A DNA stretch of 64,000 bases. Source: Hsuehochloa calcarea. Taxonomy: Eukaryota > Streptophyta > Magnoliopsida > Poales > Poaceae. The notes beneath the pieces are model-generated. The model was not told the DNA's origin and searched no databases. It saw only the letters and a list, made by a program, of their open reading frames with translations. A program made the position numbers and the translations under genes. Location: the NCBI GenBank assembly GCA_036346395.1, contig CM070604.1:45411662-45475661 (forward strand). Direction: 5' to 3'. This document shows positions 13,701-25,700 of this stretch, one piece after another (position 1 is the first letter of the stretch; each line of letters starts with the position of its first letter).

Positions 13701-16700
13701 CGGTGAAGGGGATGTCAAGCAATGAAACAGCACCTGAACCACAATCCAGAACACCGAGATATGACCTTCCAAGCTGCCTGTGTGACATAGGAATTGTGAT
13801 GGTATTTAAAGATGTTTCATGATCAAAAGTGGCAACAGAACAAACAACTTTTCAGTATTATCAAAACCTGTAACTGAAAACAATGTGATTACTCTTCCCA
13901 AGAAAATCGTAAGAGCTGATACCAAAAACCCACAATGGTCTTGTGAATTCAGCATCTAGTGTGTACACCGGAACAACATCATTGGTGTGTTCAACCTGAT
14001 AAAAGCAAGTGGAGAGACATTTAATGGCAAACAAAGATCAGATGATGACAAAGAATGTTGTATTTCATCGATCATGTCATGAGTCATGAACTTTGAGGTT
14101 ATTACCTACTCCACAACACAAAACAACAACAGCATCAATTAAAATGTATGACTATCAAAGTGCTCAGGTGCTGAGAGAACTAATTACCCATTTATAAATG
14201 TTCCAAAATCCACTCCCTCTGTCGGTTATGAAAAACAGTTCTCCTGCAAGTTTGCATGTATTAGATGAATTTTGGTATCAAAGTGGCAAGCCATGATCAA
14301 AGTATCAAACCATGGTAGTCTCAACAGTCGCCTTATTGTTGTGCAAGCAAGTACATTAATAATAAAGTTGCATAGGAAATCAAACAGTTTAATCACTAGG
14401 CAATGTGACCTGTGAACAAAAGGCCCATTAAAAAAAAAACATAAACTAAAGGCAGTTGGTTAAGAACAATGCATGTTCCTTCCAAATTAAAGATAACAAT
14501 TTTTTATCTATGGAGAAAAAATGCATATCATGAATATGAACTGTTAAGGGTAGTAGTGTAATAGTCATGTAAGTGTTAGGGATAGTTATGAAATTGTAGT
14601 CTAGATTAGGGTTTCTAGTCTAAAGTCTCTCTTGTATACTATATATTACCCCTTAGCCTCTTGCAATACAACCAAGAATTCAGTCCTCATTCTCTTCTCT
14701 CCCAAATTCTAATATGGTATCAGAGCCTAGATCCATAGCCTAGCTTCCATCCTCTTCCACCGCTACAGCCCCTGGGAGAGAAATCTCCACTCTCAGGGGC
14801 AGCATCAATCTTGTTTTTATCTTAAGTAATTTTTTAATATCAAGTAGCAGCAGTAGCAACTCTCGGTAGCACCATCTTCATTCGGTTCGGCCGAGCCCGA
14901 CTACTCGCCACGCGAGTAGCATCTTCTCTAGTTCACTAGTCGTCATCCTCTACCCCGGTCGTATTCAGCAGCCTTCTTCTCCAGCAATAGGCATCCCCGA
15001 GCTCAATTCCTCACCCGATTTGGTCACCCCCGGTCGGATCAGCACGTGTCAGCAATAGGCCTCATCCTCGCCGTCGACCGGTGGCTCGGCCTCATCCTCG
15101 CCGGATCTGGTCTGCACCGACGTCTTCTTCGTTTGGGAAGACGATCCCAAGCTCCTCCAAAGATCCTTCTGCTCCGGGGTGCCATCTTGCTTCCACCTCC
15201 CTAACTTCCTCCTCGCCGATCCATTCCGGATCTGGCGATTGGAGCTCGCCTGCGCGTCCTCCTAGCGGATCTGGCGCTTGGAGATCGAAGATCTTCACCT
15301 TCGTCACGGACCCAACGCCGCCCTCTACTTCGATCCGTCCTCTTCTGCGCCGGTGTCGCCGCCTTGTCTTCACCACAGATCCAGTGGGATCTAGCACTGG
15401 AAGCCAAGGATTCGGCGACCTCGACCTCCCTCCTCTACTTGACAACGACTTGCAGCACGCCGGGACGCTGGCCTCCTCCGCTTCGTCGCCAACACCGACC
15501 TCCTCTACTGTGCTCTGCAGCGGATCCGACATCCTCTGTGTCGCCACCAACACACCTCCTCTGCTCCATTTGCTCTATCGCCACCCGTGGGTCCTCTGCG
15601 ACGTATCCAAAGGGGACGTCGTACTTGGTGGCGGAATCGAGGGCGAGCTCAGCCTTTGGTACTTCTCCATCGGCGTCACCACCCACCGGTTGTCAACCAC
15701 AAGGACGTCATCTCCGTCGCCTACTCCGTCGAGAACCGTCAGATCGTCTGGGATCTGGTCATCTTCGTCGCCAACCTTTCCTCGTCTCTGCCGAGTGTCT
15801 TCGCCACCATGACCTCACCAATGGCAGCGATCTCTTCACTGATGGGACTCCAGCGGTGACCTCAACCCGCCAAAGTCGAGCTCCATTGTAGTTGCCGGTT
15901 GCTGCCTCATCACCACCGGCTCGAATCGAGCCTCTGGTGGTCGTCGCTACTGGCTCATCTTCACCAGAACCGGCGCCAGCTCGCTGGCTCCTTCGTCATC
16001 TTCGTGCTCCACCACCGTCGCAGGTCGCTGGCCATCGTCGACCTCTATTCATCTTGGTGGCGGCGGGAAGCAGAGAAGGGAGCAGGCAGCAGTACTGCAT
16101 AAGCAGTAGCCGGTCCTCTCGTTCATTACCGGCCATCGTCACCTCTCTGTATCACTGGATAGCGACCCTTGTTGCTGGTCATGTCTTGAGGGTGTATCTT
16201 GGTTACTCTTTTGGGTTGTGGAAGTAAGTTGTTGTGCGCTGTGAGCTGCCGCAAGTCGTTGCTTGTTGTTTGGAGATGTGTGAACACTACTGCTGCTAGT
16301 ATCTACTACTAGCTAAGTCTATTTCCCTTTGATTTCCATCGAGTCCACCAATGTCAGCTGCATCTCTCAGTTCGTTGAAGCGTTGCCTGTTCATCATATC
16401 CTTTGTCGACCAGCCGATTGCTTCTTCCTTTTCGGGTTGCTGCGGTCTGTCCATTGGATCGAGTGCGGTCACCCCCATCATCGTTGTTGATGCGACTTTG
16501 CCCTCTTGGTTCTCTCTTGTAGCCATCTTGCTACACATCTTCGCATCATTGCGACTCTTGGCCAATGGCCTTCTTTGTCATTATCATCAACTATCTATTC
16601 ATCTTTGTTTTCGTCAGGCGCCAGATTTCACACCGTCACCTCACATCTTGGGTGAGCGGATCTGGTCCGTCGTCTTTGCCTTCGTCGAGTGCCAGATTCG

Positions 16701-19700
16701 ACACCATCACCTCACTTTTTTGGGTGGGCGGATCTGGTTTGTGTCCTCGTCTCTATCTCTCTTTATCGGCTTGATTTGACATAGCTCTATTGTCTCGCCT
16801 AGACCCAGATCGCAGCGAATATTCGTGGAAGACTGGAAGCTTAGGCCCTGGGCGCTGCTTCCCTGGAGCCGTAGTGGCAATACGCTGATCGTGAACAAAG
16901 GTAGTGACAAGCAGGAAGTAGAACTAGAAGAGAAGACGCAGGAAGAATTAGATGATAGACTCTGGTTACTTTCCAGAGTGCACACGCATCTTCTTAAATT
17001 GATTTGAGTTGTTTACAATATACTCTAATACAACTCTTTAACTGAATCTAACTCAACTTGCCTAACTTAACTCAACTTACTCTTTTAACACACCTTTCCT
17101 AAACCGAACTGAAATACCTGACTTACTATCTGTAAACCCGACTTGCAGTCTTTAGACATCGTTGTTGCCTGAATGTCGCCGACACCTAGTATAGACGTTT
17201 TCCCACGACACCTCACCCCTCCTCGAGCTGAAACAAGGGTAGCGACTACGAAAATATGTCACAGGTTCCCATGTTGCTTCGGAGTCTAGTAATCCTTCCC
17301 ATTGCACCAAAATCTGACAAACAATGCGACTCAAACGCGCGCATACCACATGGCGAGGAGTGGGTAACACTCTGCCCTACGGAAGAACTGGAAGCGCAGG
17401 AGGTGTTGTCGGCGGATCACCATGATAAGGCTTCAACAAACTAACATGAAATACATCATGAATACGGGCGCAAGCTAGTAATTGTAAACGATATGCGACG
17501 TCTCCAATTTATGAACCGAAGTTCTACTTGAGAACGAGCGCAAGTTATATGGATGCAAAGCCAGAACTAGATGAGAAGAATAATCTGGGAAGACAGAACG
17601 TGTATTATTTCTTGCCTTCCTGTTACAAACCTCAAGCCCTTTATATATTGATAAGGCTGAGTTCTATTTTGAGATAGTTGGAATCGGAAACTAATCCTAA
17701 CTTGTAATAATGCTAATCGAAAAACTAGACTTTCTATCTTTAACCTTCTTTACATAAAGACTTGTTATGATCTGTTCGATTCCAACGCTTGTATTGAAGA
17801 CCCACAAAACTGTCCATAACAGATCTGTTCGAATGAGAAACCAACATCCCCAAAGATAAGGTCGCCAATGTCGGACGGCCTGAACCAATCCAGTTAGCTC
17901 CCGTTCATAAGCCGCAAGACCAGCATGTCGTGACACCAAGGCGTGACTAAAGAAAGCAATAGGTCCTTGGTCTTGATGCAGAACTGCCCCAATGCCCGAA
18001 CCGGAAGCATCACACTCGACAATGAAATCAGCCCCAAAATCAGGAAGTTGAAGGACCGAAGCGGTGGGCAAAGCCTCTTGCAACTTGAGGAAAGTGCCGA
18101 TGGCGTCTTCTGTCCAGGAGAACGCCGCCTTTTTCAGAAGACGTGTAAGCAGTTCGGCAATGGCGCCAAACCCCTTAATAAATTTACGGTAATACCCTGC
18201 CAGGTTGAGGAAACCACGCAATGCCCGAACAAAACGAGGTGTGGGCCATGCACGAACTGCCTGAACCTTGGATTCATCCATAGCAACCCCATCCGCTGAA
18301 ATCGCATGGCATAAATAAGCCACTGTCCGCTCCCCAAAAAGACACTTAGATCTTTTAAGAAATAATCGATGCAGTCGAAGGAGACGAAGAACCGCCCAAA
18401 CATGTCGTAGATGCTCCGCCCAAGAATGACTATAAATCAATATGTCATATAAAAAAACCAACACAAAACGACGTAAATATGGTCGAAGAATATTGTTCAT
18501 CAATGCTTGGAATGTGGCCAGAGCATTCGTTAAACCGAAAGGCATGACAAGGAACTCAAACAAGCCTTCATGTGTACGAAATGTCATCTTCGGAATGTCA
18601 GGAGGATGCATGCGCACTTGGTGATATCCCAAGCAAAGATCAAGCTTGGTAAAGAATTTGGCACCGCGAAGCTCATCAAGAAGCTCATCCACCACAGGAA
18701 TAGGAAATTTATCCTTGACCGTCTTTTCGTTGAGGGCGCGATAATCCATACATAATCGCCATGAACCATCATGTTTCTAAACTAGAAGCACCGGTGAAGA
18801 AAAGGTTGTTGTACTAGGACAGATGATACCTTGGTTCAACATCACGCCGCACTGACGCTCAAGTTCATCCTTGAGGAGTTGTGGGTATCGATAGGGTCTG
18901 ACCGATACCAGCTGAGTTCCTGGCACAAGATGAATATGATGATTACGAGCTCTTACTAGAGGCAACGTTGATGGTTCGGCAAATAAATCAGCAAACTCGG
19001 ACAGTAGTGTGTCCATCATCGTAGTGCCTTCAAGTTGGTAAACCTGAGCAGCTTCTAGCGGTGCACCCAAACCAGACCATTGTACCTTGCGATCGTGGTG
19101 CCAAAAAAGCCATTGTTAGGGCATCAAAATCCCACATAATTGGGCCCAGTGTTCGTAGCCATTGAATTCCCAACACAATGTCAAAGCCATCTAATGGAAG
19201 TGAGTAGCAATCGACGTGGAACTACTCGGTATCAATTTGCAGAGACATGGCTGGACAGAGCCCAACGCTAGGGACGCGATCACCATTAGCAACCAACACT
19301 CGCATCCCAAATCGTGGTTGAACACATACACATGCACGAAGAGCTGCCGCAGACATGATGAAGTTATGTGTAGACCCTGAATCAACGAGCGCCAAGAGAG
19401 ATGTGCCTACAGTCACCCGGAGTTGCATGGTGTTGTTGGCCCGTGGCTTGATGTCTGTCAATGCATATAGCGATATGTCTGGTTCTTCCAGACCCTCCGC
19501 GTTATCCTGGAGATCGTCATCGTCGGAGTCGCTGCTGGCAAACACTAACAAGAACAGACGCTTGCAACGATGTCCCGGAGTGAATTTCTCCTTGCAATTG
19601 TAACATAACCCAGTGGCACGTCACTGTTCCATCTCAGCTGTGAGAAAGCGACGACGCATATTGCGACGGGGTGGCTCGAAACTAGCGCCCATTTTAGGCG

Positions 19701-22700
19701 TCAACAGTTAGAGCGGCTGGGGCTGGTAGCGGTGTGGTCACTGCTTTTGTTGATACTATCGCTGGCCGTGTTGGATGTTGACCCAGCACCTGGCCCGTGA
19801 CCTGCGCTCGCCGTTCATGACCTTGCCAGTGCCATAGCCATCTGAAGACAAGCTGGGTTCTGTAGTTCGACATCGGTCCGGATGGGTTCACAGAGACCAG
19901 GTGCGAACAGCTGAACCTATTGGTGAGGTTGCAGATTGTCAATTCGAAGTATGGCTAAGAACTTTTCTTGATATTCTTTGACAGTGCTGGCATGGGTCAG
20001 TTCTTTGAGTTCACCCAAGGGGTTGTGGCGGATCGAGGGCCCAAACCGCAAATTGATGTATTCTTTGAAGTTACGCCAATTTGGTTCACCTTCATCTCGC
20101 TCGAGTTGAAAATACCACTGTTGTGTGATGCCAATGAGATGGTACAATGCAAGCCATACCTTCTCGTTTTCGGGGGTCTTCTAGATTCAAAAAAATTGCT
20201 CGCATCTCTACAGCCATATGAGAGGATCTTCTTTCCCTTCATACTTTGGAAATTTGAGCCGGTGGAAACGAGGAGGCCTTTCAGCCATCTACAAACCTCC
20301 ATTCGCATGGATGGGAGCTCCCGGGACCAAGTTGACCGGAGTCGGCAGCAAGCCATCCCTCTAGTTTTCCAAGCTATCCAGTCGATCGCCAATCTCCTCG
20401 ATGTGAATTTCTTGCCGGTCGAAACGTTCTTTCATCTTATTCCATTGCGTTGTCACGGTTGCCGTTAGAGTCGCAATTTGATCATGGATCGCTTCCATCA
20501 CCGCCCGATCACTTGCCATATGCTCTGATACCAAGTTGTCGCGCCCAGACCCAGATCGCATCGAATATTCGTGGAAGACTGGAGGTTTAGGCCCTGGGCG
20601 CTGCTTCCCTAGAGCCGTAGCGGCAATACGCTGATCGTGAACAGAGGTAACGACAAGTAGGAAGTAGAACTAGAAGAGAAGACGCGAGAAGAATTAGATG
20701 ATAGACTCTGGTTACTTTCCAGAGTGCACACGCATCTTCTTAAATAGATTGAGTTGTTTACAATATACTCTAGTACAACTCTTTAACCGAATCTAACTCA
20801 ACTTGCCTAACTTAACTCAACTTACTCTTATAACAAACGTTTCCTAAACCGAACTGAAATACCTGACTTGCAGTCTTTAGACGTCGTTGTTGCCTGAATG
20901 TCACCGGCGCCTAGTATAGACGTTTCCCCACATGACATCTATATTCCTGTCGGTTTCAACATCTCCAAATCAAGACATTCGTGTGTTAAGATTCAAGAGT
21001 TCCATGTTTCGATGACATCTTCAAGCTCGGACTTCGGATTTATATTTTATTTAACGTTGTCCTCTTCAAACTCAATGCTATTGCATACACATTGAGTTTG
21101 AGTGGGGTGTTAACGGTAGTAGTGTAATAGTCATGTAAGTGTTAGGAGTAGTTACGGAATTGTAGTCTAGATTAGGGTTTCTAGTCTAGGGTCTCTCTTG
21201 TATATATATTAAACTCCAGGAAATGTTGAATGCAATAAATTGTAAGACCAACAGAAACCACTGAGGTGAAATCTCAATAGAATATAATTACTTCCAAATT
21301 CCAACTTCCAATACAAGAGTTTATTGAAGACACGAAGATGCACACCTAAAGAAAGAGTACGAGAAGATATGTAAATGCTTCGCAAGTTCGCAATATTAAA
21401 TTTCATGTTTTCTTCCCACTAAAATATGTTTGAATTTGTACAAGCATACGAAATTCAGAAATAAAATAAAAGAACAAAAAATGTTATGCTAATGGTCTTT
21501 ATCACTCAAGTAAGCAGAGGTAACATGTTTTAGAAAAGAGAAAGTTCCTTATTTGCCATGCAAAGTTACCGGTTTTCCTTATATGCCACTCAAAATTGCT
21601 CTTTCCTTCAGTGTCACTGGCTCTTTTTTCTCTACCTTTTCTTGCTATTGTCGTCCCTTGACCATGAGTTGGGTGTTAATTTGGACGGGAAAAGATGTTA
21701 TTGCCCTTCTTCCCCCTTTCATCGTCTATTCTTCCCCCTTTCATCGTCTATCCCTATCCTCCTCACAACCTTTTCTCCCTATCTATCCACCCCCAAACCA
21801 TCCAGGCCGATCATGCCTCAACCCCTCCCGTCCACTCCCTCTTCCACCTTGCCCCGCCTCCTCACACACCGCCGGAGCACTACTCCCTCACCGCCACACG
21901 AGACAGCTCAACTGCGAGCTGAACGGCGACGGCGGCAAGACCGTCGCGAGCTCGTCTGTGACGCCACCACAGACGACCGAGGACCGTGCCTGGTCCGAGC
22001 CAGCACTGTTGGAGGCATGCAAGGACCTGGCGGCGCAACTTGGGGACGAGCCGGCGGCAAGGACAAGCGACGCTCTAGCATCCATGACATCATCACTGTC
22101 AACCTACCCAACGAGGACCACGGCAACCCCTCTCCGTCGCCTCCGTCCGCACTCACCAACGCCTCGAACCCCGCCTTCCTGGACCAGTTCAGTGCCCACT
22201 GGTCCAGCATCTCACTCAGATTTGGACGCCACCCGCTGCCAGAGAGTAGGGGGCAGCCGGTGGTGGGTGGGGCAGGATAGAGGTTAAGATGGGAATTTTC
22301 TGAAAATACCGACAAGTTTTCTTGGCTAACGGCAAGTGAGCCTAACGGGGGTGATGGTAGTGGCATGGGAGGGTAAAGAATTTTGCTCCGGTGGCACCAA
22401 AGGGAAAAGCAGTTTTTCGGTGGCAGATAAGGGAAACCGGTAACTTTGCATGGCAAATAAGGAATTTTCTCTTTAGAAAATCATAAGGAATATAGGCAAA
22501 TTTAACAGGCAAAATGAGACCTTTAGGAGACCATTTAGGCTCGGTAGGGGATTCCACCAGCATTGCATTGCCACCAGTAACACAGACCCGATTGGTCAAG
22601 TCTCTGCACACAAACAGGTATACATGGGGCTAAATCAGCAACAATTGAAAAAGAGACTTGCCAATTGTAAATTGACTGTAATACTAGAACTTGCTAACAA

Positions 22701-25700
22701 TCTCTATGCTTCTAACGCAATACTCCAGTACCATGATGTAAGTTCAACACAGCAGCATCACACAATCTCTATGCTTCTAGCAACAAGGTGTTTGCCAATG
22801 CAAATATTATATTGTTCCTTAATTGGAATAAAAATATGCAAGTCCAAGACAAAACTGACATAAATAAGGCAGAAGGTGTCTGGCTTTCAACTGGTAATTC
22901 TTGAAATGTGTTTATTAACTACAATGCGGTAATAAATAAGTTTTTTGAAGATTTAATATATAAAGTGGCCCTACAGGTGGCCTTAAAGTTGTGAGTGTCC
23001 ATGGAGATGCGACAGTAGATGTGCATGAATGCCTCTCCTGATATAGTGCCTGATTATGCATGTTTAGGTGGAGATTAACTAGTTCTTTTATTTGTAACGT
23101 ATCTGATTGCAAGACAAGATAGCAAGTTCTAATATGTAGTTCAAAAGATATGGCATTTACCCGCTTTCAGAGAAATAGCCAACCCAAAGTTCTGATTTAT
23201 CCCAGGGCATGTTTGGATGACCCCACTCAATCCATGCCATCCGCTTTTTATTTTGATCGATGCGAGGAAAAGCATAGAAGTCATTGCCACTGATCAGCAC
23301 CTTCGGTTCTTCAATACAGAAAATATGTAAGATACTCTTAGGAAGAAACATCAAACCTGAGTAAACATCACAAGCAACAAGCAAGCATAGATCTAACTTG
23401 GTATTGGTTATAAAATTTTCTATAGTCTTACCCTGAACATCCCCACTGCTTAAGTTTATAGCGGCAATTGTTGTGATGGGATTCAAGCTACTCTTTCGAC
23501 GGTCTGTCAAGAAATTTGGGCGTGTCAGTAGTTCATCCTGTAACTGTAAGTCTGTAAGACTGTAACCAAATCATAAGCCAAGCACCTTCCATCACAGTAA
23601 CATAACGGCAGAAGTGAGGATCAAAGACACCATCAGCATAACTGACATCCGGCCCACCATAATCGGGTGTAAGAGGCACAGGCAGACTACCAACTGACAT
23701 GGAAAAATAATCATGTGAAATAATTTCAAATATAAAACCATCATTATTTAATTTTCTGCTTATTAAATCTTAAATGGTTCTAAATATTAAACAGCTGATA
23801 TGAATTAGTGTGACTAGATTCCCTAGTTTTTCCTGTCAAACACATCCCATCATTTCATTCGTTGCAAAGAATCCTAAATGTAAATTCTTCCCGTGCAACC
23901 ATGATCCATGACTCATGAGTGATGAGCGCAGAGAGCTTTAACTAGCTTACCTATTGATTAACATGTTGGATGGTCTCACAGATAAGTTTTTTTAGGCACT
24001 TAATCCTGAGCTTTAGTATTGTATTGTATGGGTTACATAGGTACCATTCTTTCTGGCCCTGTTCTTTATCCCCCTTCTTTTTAGGCACACTGCCCTCATA
24101 TTACCCATTTGAATAAACATGATATGCAGTCTATGCAATAACCTATAAAGGGATATGCAATGGACTGTAAAAGTATAATACTTGACATATTTCTATAAAA
24201 CATAATGAAAGTAAACAAATTACAATTCCAACTTAGCTACATTTCTTTATTGACATGCTGATTAGAGTTAGTGTTGACCTAATTCCTTAATCCTAAGAGC
24301 GTAGCAGCCCACTTACTTCCGATCGTTTGCTTGTACAGACATTGATCCTTGTAGTTTGAGAACACAATGACATTATCTTTAGCTGAAAATGCACCACCTC
24401 CATATTCTTGAGCCAGAGTACGTGCTGCAAATTCCTGAGGTATGACATCCACAGGCTTGTCATCCTCCTTTACAATAACCATGCGCCTGAATACAAAATT
24501 AGTTAAATATGATCCAAAAATATTTATTTTCGAGTTTCGACACAAACTAATTGAAACCTACCAAGAGTTGAATATGGTACACTAATAATCAGTGTTAACA
24601 TAAAGTAATTGACAAATGCCAAGGAGTTTGATATGTACACTAATATAAACTAATGGAGTCAATGATAGCGAAGAAGAATGTGTTATGTTATCAACATCAT
24701 TCTTCTGACATTGTTTTATCTCTTGTGCAATCATGCACGCACTCAGGCAACGCAAACAAAGCGTACTCTGGGTTCTCAAATTCCATGTCGAGTTTCTTAA
24801 AACAGCTTAGTATTGCAGTAACATTCACCAAGCAACTATAATTTACAAGTCCGATCAATCGATCATAAACGTATTGTTGTGCATGTGCTGTTGTAACTTG
24901 TTTATACAGACAAAACCACATCAGTTAATCTGCCGAGAATCTATGCTCCAATTAAAAAAACGACGTGACTCCAAATCATTTTTTTCCTTTCACACTGTCT
25001 TTCTCTTGCTCATATAATCTCCATGCAGAAACAGCTACATCCACTTGCAGGGGATAGAACCCCCGATGCAGTTCAATGCTCCCATAAGGTGCAAAAACAA
25101 CTCCAGATATGTACACTTGCTAAGAAATTACCATACACTAACTCCTCAAACCGAACACATAATCTATAGGAAACTAGATAATATAGTCTTACACAACTAC
25201 CAACCATGTCTAAATGTCTAATACATTCAGCATCACAGCAGATCGAAGCAACAAGGTACAAATTTGGGAGAGTCTCCTGATGCCTCACGGTTTAATTAAC
25301 TCAATTATAGAAATATCCGTCGCAAAATAATTGTAGTAATTCACACCAGCACCAAAATTTCTAGAAACAAACATCGTGCATTGTTCTGTAAAGCTCGGAA
25401 GCGGTGGTTACTTACCCTTTCTCCTCGGGGCGGCCCTCTATCCAGAGGAGGCGACCATCGCCCGCGAGGGCAATTCCGCCGAGGCGCTTGTCGGCGCCGG
25501 AGACGACATCCGCGGTGATGGGCGACCTCCAGGACCCGTACGGCGCCGCCGCGGGCTTCTCGCCGCCGCCGGCGGCGGCGGCGGCGGCGGCGGGTGGAGC
25601 GGCGGAGGCGGAGGAGGAGTGGGAGGACATGCGGGGCGGCGAGGCGAGGGCGCGGCGGAGGCGGATGCGGGGGAGAGCGCGGAGAAGGGCCGGGGCGAAG

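Larger units (their letters stand above)
14542..21209 (+). mobile_element. Non-autonomous copia-type LTR element in intron 6 of gene 2, split by a gypsy element
   Basis: The left LTR starts TGTTAAGGG at 14542 and ends just before a perfect primer site TGGTATCAGAGC (14715-14726). The right LTR starts TGTTAACGG at 21108, right after a purine tract (GAGTGGGG), and is cut off near 21209. The first roughly 97 bp of the two LTRs differ at about seven positions by eye. Apart from the inserted gypsy element (16791-20937), the interior is about 2.2 kb and shows no gag, protease or polymerase motifs, so it could only move with help in trans. Confidence 0.75.

Noticed and set aside
15081..15812. 243-codon plus-strand ORF
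   Set aside because: Ser/Pro/Arg bias from GC-rich leader sequence, long ORFs also in the other frames and strand, no motif; it lies between an LTR primer site and a nested element.
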